Assembly: GCA_900769955.1 (NCBI GenBank)
Contig: CAAGIP010000061.1
Span: 1 to 21,107, forward strand
Source: Spirochaetia bacterium
GTDB taxonomy: Bacteria > Spirochaetota > Spirochaetia > Sphaerochaetales > Sphaerochaetaceae
Length of the DNA stretch: 21,107 nt
Reading direction: 5' to 3'
Position numbers and translations under genes: made by a program. Below, one piece after another: positions 1 through 7,683 of the stretch. The stretch's first letter is position 1, and every line of letters begins with the position of its first letter. The notes below the pieces were generated by a model. It saw only the letters and a program-made list of their open reading frames with translations, was not told the origin of the DNA and did no database searches.

Positions 1-1
1 C

Positions 2-121
2 CTCTCTTCCTTTGAGGACCACGTCACCGGAGTGAGATTCGGAAAACAGATCGGGCTTTCGTTCCATCCCGAGCTGACAGCCGACACCAGAGTTCATGAG
101 TACTTCCTCTCACTTATATAA
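2..121 (+). CDS. pdxT: Pyridoxal 5'-phosphate synthase glutaminase subunit PdxT, C-terminal end only
   Basis: The frame open from the left edge encodes 39 residues and a TAA stop. It includes FHPELT followed by RVHEYFL, which is the C-terminal signature of PdxT; the His and Glu of FHPEL are the second and third members of its Cys-His-Glu glutaminase triad. PdxT releases ammonia from glutamine and passes it to PdxS, which makes pyridoxal phosphate (vitamin B6) in the cytoplasm. The start, the catalytic Cys and any pdxS neighbour lie outside the window. A terminator follows 28 bases after the stop, so this is probably the last gene of its transcript. Other class I amidotransferases share the HPE motif, but the residues after it fit PdxT best. 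Confidence 0.85.
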   Translation, partial: LSSFEDHVTGVRFGKQIGLSFHPELTADTRVHEYFLSLI

Positions 122-148
122 CAGATCGCATACAGTGTTTAATTAAGG

Positions 149-179
149 ATAGCCGTCCGGGTTCTGGATGGCTATTTTT
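149..179 (+). terminator. Intrinsic terminator after pdxT
   Basis: A 10-bp stem (149-158 with 166-175, one G-U pair) has a 7-base loop and runs into five T residues (175-179). It is correctly placed to end pdxT transcription. The T-run stops only five bases before the ATG of the next gene, which leaves no room for a promoter or a Shine-Dalgarno between them. Confidence 0.75.
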
Positions 180-184
180 CGTTC

Positions 185-1282
185 ATGAGAAGAAATATCA
201 TTTTACTGTTGCTTTGTGTTCTTTTGGTTTCGTGTTCCACGACTGACTATCAGGGAAAGACAACCAATGTCCTTCCCTTTGATATCTCACGGGAGGACTT
301 TGAAATCATCCCGGAGGATGATTATTACGATCAGATGAAGTACATGGTCGAGCCCTATCTTGACTCCATAAAGAGTGCGGGAACGCTTTCCGCCGTTCGC
401 GACGGTCACAGGATATACTACGAGTACTTCGATGTTCCTGAAGAGAAGGGCTCTGTCGTGATCCTTCATGGCTTTACCGAGTTCATCAGGAAGTACAGTG
501 AGATAATCTACTACTTCACCAGAGCCGGGTACGATGTCTACATGATCGAGCACTATGGCCATGGTTACTCCGAGCGGAGTGAGGCGGTGGACGGAAACCT
601 ATCCAAGGTGGCCGTCGATGACTTTGAGGTGTACACAAATGATGTGAAGCAGTTCGTGGATGAGGTGGTGCTTCCGCTCTCAGGGGACAATCCTCTCGTG
701 CTCTTCGGTCACTCGATGGGTGGAGGAATCGCAACAAGATTCCTGGAGATTTACCCTGATGTCTTTGATTACGCAATACTTTCATCACCAATGATAGGCA
801 TAAACATGGGTGCAGTTCCTGAGTGGGCAGCCAAGTTCCTTTCCGGATCGGCAAACCTGCTGGGCCAGGGGGATGGGTATGTTTTCGGTCACTACGACTG
901 GGATGCGGTTGAAGCCTTCTCCGATCCCGGATGCCCTGCCACAAGCTATCCGAGGTATTACTACTTCTTCGAGATGAGAAATGAGAATGAGTATCATCAG
1001 ACGTACGGCGCAACCTGGTCCTGGCTCAATGCAGCGCTTAAGGCCACTGAGAAGATGGTGAAGACAAGTGAGGCTGAAAAGGTAACGATTCCGGTCCTGC
1101 TTTTCCAGGCTGAGACCGACTCACTGGTCAGGAACGACAGGCAGAACGAGTTTGCTTCCAAAGCAAAGAACGTTCATGTCGTGAAGTGTCCTGACTCGCA
1201 CCATGAGATCTTCAACTCCCCCGACGTGGTTGCAAACGCATATTGGGTCACTGTTTTCGATTTTCTTGACGGTCTTATCTGA
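185..1282 (+). CDS. Lipoprotein alpha/beta hydrolase, lysophospholipase (PldB)/monoacylglycerol lipase type
   Basis: The 365-residue product starts with a lipoprotein signal: two Arg, a hydrophobic stretch and the lipobox LVSC with Cys17, so it should be anchored in a membrane and exposed outside the cytoplasm. The hydrolase domain carries the oxyanion-side motif VILHGF, the nucleophile elbow GHSMGG with Ser177, a likely acid Asp312 in ETDSLV and His340 in HHEIF. These match COG2267 lysophospholipases and monoacylglycerol lipases, which cut acyl esters; the actual lipid is not shown. Most of this family are cytoplasmic, so the lipidated form is notable. No Shine-Dalgarno is visible because the upstream hairpin abuts the ATG. 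The start is chosen because it gives the full signal peptide. The gene stands alone between a terminator and the next gene's promoter. Confidence 0.82.
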   Translation: MRRNIILLLLCVLLVSCSTTDYQGKTTNVLPFDISREDFEIIPEDDYYDQMKYMVEPYLDSIKSAGTLSAVRDGHRIYYEYFDVPEEKGSVVILHGFTEFIRKYSEIIYYFTRAGYDVYMIEHYGHGYSERSEAVDGNLSKVAVDDFEVYTNDVKQFVDEVVLPLSGDNPLVLFGHSMGGGIATRFLEIYPDVFDYAILSSPMIGINMGAVPEWAAKFLSGSANLLGQGDGYVFGHYDWDAVEAFSDPGCPATSYPRYYYFFEMRNENEYHQTYGATWSWLNAALKATEKMVKTSEAEKVTIPVLLFQAETDSLVRNDRQNEFASKAKNVHVVKCPDSHHEIFNSPDVVANAYWVTVFDFLDGLI

Positions 1283-1289
1283 TGTACCC

Positions 1290-1318
1290 TACAAAAAAGC
1301 GGGTAATGGTATTATAAT
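1290..1318 (+). promoter_or_regulatory. Probable sigma-70-type promoter for the reductase fusion gene
   Basis: A perfect TATAAT lies at 1313-1318. With a 17-base spacer the -35 position (1290-1295) reads TACAAA, a poor match. A good Shine-Dalgarno AGAGGA (1329-1334) follows, seven bases before the ATG at 1342, so the leader would be short. The -10 is convincing; the -35 is not. Confidence 0.5.
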
Positions 1319-1341
1319 GTTTCCCAAAAGAGGAATAAACC

Positions 1342-3897
1342 ATGAAAATCATCGTTTTGGGAGGAGTGGCAGCAGGGACCAAAACCGCAGCCAAGCTCAT
1401 GAGGGAGGACAGAAGCAATGATGTCACTCTCTATACTAAAGGGAAAGACATATCCTATGCGGGCTGTGGCCTTCCGTATTATATAAGCGGGATGATCGCG
1501 GATAAGGAGAGCCTTGTCGTCAATACTCCCGAGAAGTTCACAATGCTGACCGGAGTGAAGGTAAAGACCGGGATGGAAGCAGTTAAAGTCGATCCATCCT
1601 GTAAAACAGTCACCTTTGCAGACGGTACTTGTGAAGCATATGAACGTCTCGTAATTGCAACGGGTGCATCCCCGATAGTTCCCTCTGTAAAGGGAACTGA
1701 TCTGAATGGAGTCTTCACGTTACGCACTGTCGATGACACTGTGGCAATTAAGAGATACATTGAGGAGAACGGTGTTAAGAGATGTGTCATCGCAGGTGCA
1801 TCGTTCATCGGTCTTGAAGCTGCCGAGAACATTAAGGCAAAGGGCGTGGATGTCACTGTCATCGATAAGGCTGATCAGATACTTCCCGGGCTCTTCGACC
1901 CCGACATGGCTTCCTATCTCAGGAAGCAGCTTACGAAGAACGGTATCAGGACGGTTCTGAACAGTTCCCTTGAGGAAATTCTGGGAGAAGGTAAGGTCTC
2001 CGGTGTCAGGACGTCTCAGGGTGTCATTGATGGCTCAATGGTAGTGCTTGCCCTCGGCATCAGACCGAATACGGCTTTCCTGGAAGGCTCCGGAATCGAA
2101 GTTGAGAAGGGGGCCATCGTTGTTGATGAGAAGCAGAAAACCAGTGTAACTGATATCTATGCCGCAGGTGACTGTGCGCTTGTGAGAAACGCACTTACCG
2201 GAAAGAGACAGTACTCAGCGATGGGTTCAACCGCAAACATCACGGGCAGGATTGCCGCACGTGCCATTTCAGGTGAGGATGTTTTCTACAGGGGATGTCT
2301 CGGAACCGCCGTCATCAGGCTTATGGACGGTCTCAATTCAGGACGCACCGGGTTAACGGAGAAGGCCGCACTTGATGAAGGATTTGATGCGGTAAGCGTA
2401 AGTCTTGTCGTTGACGATAAGGCACACTACTATCCCGGATCGGGAAACTTCGTGATAAAGCTTGTTGCCGATAAAGAGACCCATGCCGTGCTCGGAGTTC
2501 AGGTGGCAGGTCCCGGAGCAGTCGACAAAATCGTCGATACCTGTGTCGCAGGTATCATGATGAAGGCCCGCCTTGAGGATTATGACTCAATGGACCTTTC
2601 ATATGCACCGCCATTCTCAACCGCAATCAATCCGCTTGTGCAGGCATGTTATGTGCTTGAAAACAAGATCAGCGGAGTTCTGGACAGCATGACTCCCTAT
2701 GAGTATGCATGCGGTAAGGCTGAAGGCTATGAAGTGATCGACGTCAACAACACTCCCACGATTCCCGGTGCGAAGTTTGCTGCCTTCGATAAGCTTGAGG
2801 AAGTGTTTAAGGACACTCCGAAGGATAAGAAGCTTCTGCTTGTCTGTGCAAGGGGAAGAAAGTCGTATCTCGTGCAGAACCGCATGAAGGCACTGGGCTT
2901 CACTGAGACCAAGTCCCTTGAGGGCGGTGTCTCGCTTAACGACGTGAAGATTAAGTTCACGGGTGCAATTCCCCCTGCAGAAGTAAGAAGGGTCAAGGCA
3001 CTTGGATGTCTTCAGGACAAGCGCTACCCTGATGTCTTCAATGTCAGAATCATTACCCGCAACGGTAAGATAACGGCTGATGAACAGAAGACGATCATGG
3101 AGGCGGCTGTTAAGTTCGGTTCCGGTGAGATCACGATGACGACACGTCTCACCCTTGAAATCCAGGGCGTGAAATTCGAAAACATCCAGCCACTCATCGA
3201 CTATGTGAATGAAAGGGGACTTTCCACGGGCGGTACCGGAAGTCTTGTACGTCCCGTCGTTTCCTGTAAGGGTACGACATGTCAGTACGGTCTTGCCGAC
3301 ACATTCGCACTCAGTGAAAAGCTCCATGAGAGGTTCTATGTGGGTTATCACGGAGTGACACTTCCCCATAAGTTCAAGATTGCGGTCGGAGGATGCCCCA
3401 ATAACTGCGTAAAGCCGAACCTAAATGACCTTGGCATCGTAGGTCAGAACGTTCCCGTATTCGACCTTTCGAAGTGCCGCGGCTGCCGCACCTGTCAGGT
3501 AGTGAACAGCTGTCCGATAAAGATTGCGAAGCTTGAGGACGGAAAGCTCAGCGTCAATCCTGAGGAGTGCAACAACTGCTCAAGATGTAAGGGCAGATGT
3601 CCCTTCGGTGTCACGGCTGAGTATGTTCCCGGTTACAGGATCTACATCGGAGGACGCTGGGGAAAGAAGATCGCTCACGGTCTTCCCCTCACTCGTATCC
3701 TGACCAGTGAGGAAGAAGTGATGGATGTCGTCGAAAAGGCAATCCTGCTCTTCAGGGATGAGGGTAAGACTGGCGAACGCTTTGCCGATACCGTCGCACG
3801 CCTCGGTTTTGAGTATGTCAATGACAAACTGCTCAACAGCACCGTGGACAAGGAAGCGATTCTGAATAAAAATGTAAAGGGCGGGGCAACCTGCTGA
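1342..3897 (+). CDS. Fusion flavoprotein: CoA-disulfide/persulfide reductase + rhodanese + AsrC-like siroheme and 2x4Fe-4S module
   Basis: The protein has 851 residues in three parts. Residues 1 to about 445 are an FAD/NAD(P)H disulfide reductase of the CoA-disulfide reductase/NADH-dependent persulfide reductase family: N-terminal GGVAAG nucleotide fold, single redox Cys42 in the GCGLPY motif, and DIYAAGDCA as second FAD motif. Residues about 455-545 are a rhodanese domain with Cys502 in CARGRKS, which would carry a persulfide. Residues about 550-851 resemble AsrC-type small sulfite/nitrite reductases: a ferredoxin-like half domain, siroheme/4Fe-4S cysteines C642, C647, C685 and C689 (CPNNC), then ferredoxin clusters C712/C715/C718/C724 and C743/C746/C749/C753. 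Electrons could run from NAD(P)H through FAD or Fe-S to sulfur species in the cytoplasm, giving sulfide; this is inference. AGAGGA sets the start. CoADR-rhodanese fusions are known; the third module is unusual. Confidence 0.85.
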   Translation: MKIIVLGGVAAGTKTAAKLMREDRSNDVTLYTKGKDISYAGCGLPYYISGMIADKESLVVNTPEKFTMLTGVKVKTGMEAVKVDPSCKTVTFADGTCEAYERLVIATGASPIVPSVKGTDLNGVFTLRTVDDTVAIKRYIEENGVKRCVIAGASFIGLEAAENIKAKGVDVTVIDKADQILPGLFDPDMASYLRKQLTKNGIRTVLNSSLEEILGEGKVSGVRTSQGVIDGSMVVLALGIRPNTAFLEGSGIEVEKGAIVVDEKQKTSVTDIYAAGDCALVRNALTGKRQYSAMGSTANITGRIAARAISGEDVFYRGCLGTAVIRLMDGLNSGRTGLTEKAALDEGFDAVSVSLVVDDKAHYYPGSGNFVIKLVADKETHAVLGVQVAGPGAVDKIVDTCVAGIMMKARLEDYDSMDLSYAPPFSTAINPLVQACYVLENKISGVLDSMTPYEYACGKAEGYEVIDVNNTPTIPGAKFAAFDKLEEVFKDTPKDKKLLLVCARGRKSYLVQNRMKALGFTETKSLEGGVSLNDVKIKFTGAIPPAEVRRVKALGCLQDKRYPDVFNVRIITRNGKITADEQKTIMEAAVKFGSGEITMTTRLTLEIQGVKFENIQPLIDYVNERGLSTGGTGSLVRPVVSCKGTTCQYGLADTFALSEKLHERFYVGYHGVTLPHKFKIAVGGCPNNCVKPNLNDLGIVGQNVPVFDLSKCRGCRTCQVVNSCPIKIAKLEDGKLSVNPEECNNCSRCKGRCPFGVTAEYVPGYRIYIGGRWGKKIAHGLPLTRILTSEEEVMDVVEKAILLFRDEGKTGERFADTVARLGFEYVNDKLLNSTVDKEAILNKNVKGGATC

Positions 3898-3903
3898 CAT
3901 AAA

Positions 3904-4006
3904 GAAACACCTGAGAGACTGCTGCCAGACTGCATTAGACAGGAAAAGGGCTTTGAAAGCACCTCTCAGGAAGAAATGTGTCGAAAAAGCTGTTCTCAGG
4001 TGTTTT
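3904..4006 (+). promoter_or_regulatory. Structured leader with two mutually exclusive helices before the importer operon
   Basis: Positions 3905-3916 pair perfectly with 3994-4005 (12 bp, plus a G-U closing pair 3904/4006). Part of the same left strand (3910-3917, CCTGAGAG) pairs perfectly with 3963-3970 (CTCTCAGG). The two helices cannot coexist. The inner right arm holds the AGGA that would serve a GTG at 3978; the outer right arm holds the AGGTG that serves the ATG at 4008. This looks like a cis-regulatory RNA switch or translational control element. I could not match it to a known riboswitch class. Confidence 0.5.
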
Positions 4007-4007
4007 C

Positions 4008-4916
4008 ATGAAAAAGACTTTATTATTTCTGTTAACACTCCTGATCCTCACTTCCTGCACAAGACAGGAAGAAGAGACATCAGGAGTAACTTTTACCGAT
4101 GACCTGTCACGTACAGTGACTGTCAGTGAGCCAAAGCGTACTGCCGCACTGGTCGGCAGTATGGCTCAGATCTGGACTCTGGCCGGAGGCGAGGTCGTCG
4201 CATGTCCCGATGATGCGTGGGAGGATCTTGATCTTGATCTCCCCGAAGGGACAGTGAATCTGGGTAAGATATCAAAGCTTTCCCTTGAGGCACTGCTTGA
4301 GGCAGAGCCCGACTTCATTCTTGCAAGTCCTAACAACAACCAGCAGATATCATGGAAGGACACATTTGAAAGCATGGGTCTCCCGTCAGCGTATTTCGAA
4401 GTATATGACTTTGATGACTACCTTCATCTTCTTGACATATGCACCGACATCACGGGCCGGAAGGATCTTTATGAGAAGTATGGTGAGAGCGTTAAAAAGG
4501 AGATAGACCGGATTCTTTCAAAAAAGCGTACGGACGGCCCTAAAGTACTTTCGATGCTGGCATCGACAGCTTATCTCAAGGCAAAGAACAGTGAAGGCAG
4601 TGTCATGGGTGCCATGCTCAGGGATCTGGGATGTGTCAACCTTGCTGATTCGGAATCAGGACTACTTGAAAACCTCAGCATTGAGTACATCCTTCAGGAG
4701 GATCCGGATTACATCTTCATTACCCAGAGAGGTGATGATGAGGAAGGAATGCGGGCTTTCGTTCAGAACTACTTCGATGAGCATCCTGCATGGAAGCAGC
4801 TTTCAGCAGTTAAAAACAACCGTGTGTACTTCATGGACAAGAACCTCTACAATCTCAAGCCCAACCATCGCTGGACAGAGGCTTATCGCGGACTCTGGGA
4901 GATTCTTTCAGAGTGA
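4008..4916 (+). CDS. ABC importer substrate-binding lipoprotein, FepB/BtuF (PF01497) family
   Basis: The product has 302 residues from the ATG at 4008. It begins with a lipoprotein signal and lipobox LTSC (Cys17). The mature part has the layout of periplasmic binding proteins for iron complexes, heme or cobalamin: an N-terminal lobe opening with DDLSRTVTV and PKRTAALVG, a linking helix, and a C-terminal lobe ending with the HPAWKQLSAVKNNRVYFMD stretch typical of the family. It would hand its ligand to the permease encoded next, whose start overlaps this stop by four bases. An in-frame GTG at 3978 with AGGA six bases upstream would add ten residues; I prefer 4008 because it gives a normal signal peptide and has AGGTG upstream. 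The ligand cannot be read from sequence. Expression is probably controlled by the structured leader. Confidence 0.85.
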   Translation: MKKTLLFLLTLLILTSCTRQEEETSGVTFTDDLSRTVTVSEPKRTAALVGSMAQIWTLAGGEVVACPDDAWEDLDLDLPEGTVNLGKISKLSLEALLEAEPDFILASPNNNQQISWKDTFESMGLPSAYFEVYDFDDYLHLLDICTDITGRKDLYEKYGESVKKEIDRILSKKRTDGPKVLSMLASTAYLKAKNSEGSVMGAMLRDLGCVNLADSESGLLENLSIEYILQEDPDYIFITQRGDDEEGMRAFVQNYFDEHPAWKQLSAVKNNRVYFMDKNLYNLKPNHRWTEAYRGLWEILSE

Positions 4917-5893
4917 AGAAACGTCTCATCCTGCTGCTTTCACTTCTGTTACTGGTCCTGTCAGCGTTTCTCAGCCTTATCTCAGGGGCAGCTTCCGTGT
5001 CCGTAAGCGCACTTGCAAAAGCTGCCCTGGCCGGTCCTGAGAGTGTTGCGGGATATGTGTTCTGGTACTCACGCCTTCCAAGGACGGTAGCATGCATCGC
5101 GGCGGGCTTTGCACTTTCCGTTTCCGGTGCGGTCATCCAGAGCGTGCTTGCAAACAGGCTTGCAGCTCCCGGAATCATCGGAGTCAACTCCGGTGCGGGT
5201 TTCGCAGTCACCCTTGCAACCGCACTGGGGGCTGTATCCGGGTGGGTGATATCCGCTTCCGCTTTTTTCGGTGCGATGCTGACCTCATTTGCCATCATGG
5301 TGATCTCAAGAAAGACCAGGGCAAGCAGGACGAGCGTGCTGCTTGCAGGTGTGTCGCTGAACTATATACTCGGTGCCTTCAGTGATGCAGTTTTAAGTCT
5401 TGTGCCTCAGGCTGCGATGACGGGAGGAGACTTCAGGGTGGGAGGATTTTCATCGATATCGCATGTCAGGCTTTACCCTGCAGTAATTATCATTGCAGTC
5501 GCCGTCGCCATCGTGTTCACACTCTCCAATGAGCTTGAAGTGCTCTCACTCGGAGATGATGAGGCTAGGACATTGGGACTCAATGCAGGCGTGATGAGAG
5601 TCATTTTCCTGCTTGCGGCCTCTGCTCTTGCCGGTGCCGCAGTCAGTTTTGCCGGGCTTCTCGGCTTTGTCGGACTTCTTGTCCCCAATGGGGTAAGACG
5701 TGTCCTGAAGGGTGACAACACTCTGCTTCTTCCGCTTTCCGGAATATGCGGTGCAATACTCGTAACACTCTGTGACATCGTATCAAGACTTTTATTCAGG
5801 CCATACGAGCTTCCGGTGGGAATAATGCTCTCCCTTATCGGAGGTCCCGTGTTCCTGATGCTGGTGCTGAAGCGGAGGAAGGGTAACATATGA
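4913..5893 (+). CDS. ABC importer permease, FecCD/BtuC family
   Basis: This 326-residue membrane protein is hydrophobic throughout, with the usual eight to ten segments of the FecCD family. Hallmarks are RLPRTVACIAAGFALSVSGA followed by Q in the second segment, NRLAAPGIIGVNSGAG, FVGLLVPNGVRR and the C-terminal ELPVGIMLSLIGGPVF. The family norm at the third motif is VPH, so Asn replaces His here. It forms the channel for the ligand brought by the upstream lipoprotein. The GTG start shares GTGA with the preceding stop, and the end shares ATGA with the ATPase gene, so the three are translationally coupled. Substrate class (iron-siderophore, heme or cobalamin) is unresolved. Confidence 0.88.
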   Translation: MKKRLILLLSLLLLVLSAFLSLISGAASVSVSALAKAALAGPESVAGYVFWYSRLPRTVACIAAGFALSVSGAVIQSVLANRLAAPGIIGVNSGAGFAVTLATALGAVSGWVISASAFFGAMLTSFAIMVISRKTRASRTSVLLAGVSLNYILGAFSDAVLSLVPQAAMTGGDFRVGGFSSISHVRLYPAVIIIAVAVAIVFTLSNELEVLSLGDDEARTLGLNAGVMRVIFLLAASALAGAAVSFAGLLGFVGLLVPNGVRRVLKGDNTLLLPLSGICGAILVTLCDIVSRLLFRPYELPVGIMLSLIGGPVFLMLVLKRRKGNI

Positions 5894-6645
5894 TTGAAGT
5901 GAGAAATCTCCGTGCAGGATATGATGGGAGAATTGTGCTTGAGGATGTGTCACTTACTATTCCCGATGGGAAGGTCACGGTGCTCCTTGGATCCAACGGT
6001 TGCGGGAAATCGACACTTTTAAAGTGCATATGCAATATCATAAAGCCTGTCTCAGGGACGATTCTTATCGATGGACAGGATGTATCTTCTATGTCATTTA
6101 CTGAACGTGCGAAGAAAGTATCGTACCTTGCCCAGAACAGGCCTGTACCCGATATAATCGTACGTAACCTGGTGCTTCACGGACGCTTTCCCTATCTCAG
6201 CTATCCGAGGCGCTACCGTCCTGAGGACAGAAGGGCCGTTGATGAGGCCCTTGAGAGACTGGATCTTAAAGCCTTTGCCGATAAGCCTGTTTCGGAGCTT
6301 TCCGGAGGAGAGCGTCAGAAGGTTTACCTTGCCATGTCGCTTGCTCAGGGGAGTAATACGCTGCTCTTTGATGAGCCTACCACATACCTGGATATCGCAC
6401 ATCAGTTTGCAGTGCTTGATGAGGCGCGCGGGCTCTGCCGTGAGGGAAAGAGCGTCGTCATGGTGCTTCATGACATTCCCGAGGCATTGGAAGTTGCCGA
6501 TTCCCTTGCAGTAATAAACAAAGGCAGGGTAATAATGCATGACACTCCTGAGAGTGTCTACCGCTCAGGAGTGCTTGATGAAGTATTCAGTGTAAAAGTG
6601 GAAAAGGGCGATGGGCACTATTGGTGCAGGAGACCTATCTCCTGA
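5890..6645 (+). CDS. ABC importer ATPase, FecE/BtuD family
   Basis: The 251-residue ATPase has all motifs: Walker A GSNGCGKST (34-42), a Q-loop in YLAQNRP, signature LSGGERQ (about 137-143), Walker B TLLFDEP with D161 and E162, and H-loop His194 in VLHDI. It matches the FepC/FecE/BtuD branch that powers uptake of metal complexes or vitamin B12. It would act as a dimer on the inner face of the upstream permease. Its start overlaps the permease stop by four bases. Its 3' end overlaps the 3' end of the opposing ApbE gene by 11 bases. Confidence 0.9.
   Translation: MIEVRNLRAGYDGRIVLEDVSLTIPDGKVTVLLGSNGCGKSTLLKCICNIIKPVSGTILIDGQDVSSMSFTERAKKVSYLAQNRPVPDIIVRNLVLHGRFPYLSYPRRYRPEDRRAVDEALERLDLKAFADKPVSELSGGERQKVYLAMSLAQGSNTLLFDEPTTYLDIAHQFAVLDEARGLCREGKSVVMVLHDIPEALEVADSLAVINKGRVIMHDTPESVYRSGVLDEVFSVKVEKGDGHYWCRRPIS
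6627..6644. repeat. Palindrome across the convergent gene ends
   Basis: A perfect 7-bp inverted repeat (6627-6633 with 6638-6644, 4-base loop) sits where the ATPase gene and the opposing ApbE gene overlap. Neither strand has a T-run after it, so it is not a standard intrinsic terminator. It could still pause polymerase or protect both mRNA 3' ends. Confidence 0.45.
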
Positions 6646-7672
6646 CCTGCTCGTAGCCTTTGCTCTGGTACTCGGTACCGTCAGGGGCCGTCCAGAGTGC
6701 AAACGCACCATATCTGTCCAGAAGTTTCTGACCATCTTCCTGATTCATCAGAAAGAGTGCCGTTGAAAGTCCGTCAGCAAGTCCCGAGTCATTGGTGATG
6801 ACCGATACTGCCCTCCAGTAGCGTCCCGGCATAAGCGTTTCGGGATCGATGATGTGGTGGTATGATACGCCGTCAACTTCGTAGTAGCGCTGGTAGTCAC
6901 CGCTTGTGACGACTGCCCCGGTCGAAAGTGATACCTTGTTAGTGTACGTACCGTCACTTCCGTCAGGATCCTGAAGGCCCACGACCCAGCTTGATCCATC
7001 GGGCTTAGGCTGTGTTGCGGCCACGTTGCCGCCTACGCTGATGAGCATGCTGAGGGTAGTGTTTTCCATCACGCGCTGCGTTGCATAACCCTTGGCGATT
7101 GCACCGACATCGAGCCTGATCCCTGGATCTTCGAAATAAACCGTACAGTTCTTCTCGTCGACGATGACTTTATCAAGGTCAGTGTGAAGGGCTTCCGCCT
7201 TGAGTTCATCCATATCCGGAAGATATGCATTAAAGGGATCATAAAGACCATCTTCCCTGGCTTCATGCCAGAGATAGAGCACGCTTCCGAGCGCGATGTT
7301 TACCTTATGATCGGTTGCTGCGTAGATTTCCTTTGCAAAAAGGATGAGGTCAATGACTTTCCTGTCGGTTTTTACGGGTCCGTAAGGAGCTTTTTCATTA
7401 ATGACCTTCAGGTTCACCAGACCGTCATATTCATTATATATGTCATACATCCTGTGGTATGTGAGCATTTCATCATGAATCTGTCTTGCCGCGGCATTGA
7501 ATTCCTCTTCACTTCCGGCATAGCCGACGATGGTCGTGACCGTGTCGAAAAGTGAGAGGTATGTAGCCTGATAACGTTCAGGCGCTTTACCGGATGGCTC
7601 CTCTTTGCGGGCACATCCGGTAAGTGCAAGTGAAAATGCTAATAAGATTATGATCCACTTAGCGTTTTTCAA
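6635..7672 (-). CDS. apbE: FAD:protein FMN transferase, ApbE-type lipoprotein
   Basis: The 345-residue product has a lipoprotein signal ending LTGC (Cys20), so it works outside the inner membrane. ApbE motifs are clear: the N-terminal FDTVTTI, LDVGAIAKGYA, SVGGNVAAT, the TSGDYQRYYEVDG segment leading to HHIIDPETLMP, and the metal-site region ADGLSTALF near the C-terminus. ApbE proteins use FAD to attach FMN covalently to Thr residues of exported flavoproteins or Rnf/Nqr subunits. The start is a TTG at 7672, supported by AAGGA eight bases upstream; an ATG nearby runs into a stop after two codons. The Shine-Dalgarno overlaps the stop of the preceding gene, so the two form an operon, which makes that upstream secreted repeat protein a possible client. 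Confidence 0.92.
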   Translation of the reverse strand: MKNAKWIIILLAFSLALTGCARKEEPSGKAPERYQATYLSLFDTVTTIVGYAGSEEEFNAAARQIHDEMLTYHRMYDIYNEYDGLVNLKVINEKAPYGPVKTDRKVIDLILFAKEIYAATDHKVNIALGSVLYLWHEAREDGLYDPFNAYLPDMDELKAEALHTDLDKVIVDEKNCTVYFEDPGIRLDVGAIAKGYATQRVMENTTLSMLISVGGNVAATQPKPDGSSWVVGLQDPDGSDGTYTNKVSLSTGAVVTSGDYQRYYEVDGVSYHHIIDPETLMPGRYWRAVSVITNDSGLADGLSTALFLMNQEDGQKLLDRYGAFALWTAPDGTEYQSKGYEQVRR

Positions 7673-7683
7673 ATCATGATTCC

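Noticed and set aside
516..1013. 165-codon minus-strand frame inside the lipase gene
   Set aside because: Low-complexity Arg/Ser/Pro/His-rich translation typical of an antisense frame, within a clear hydrolase gene.
2617..3369. 250-codon open frame on the minus strand inside the reductase fusion gene
   Set aside because: It lies entirely antisense to well-supported conserved domains and has no recognisable motif; it is a shadow of codon bias.
3904..4006. Identity of the importer leader as a TPP, glycine, cobalamin or NiCo riboswitch
   Set aside because: It contains CTGAGA-like and CTCTCAGG-like pieces seen in TPP and glycine aptamers, but the remaining conserved core segments of those classes, the B12 box, and the NiCo core are not present.
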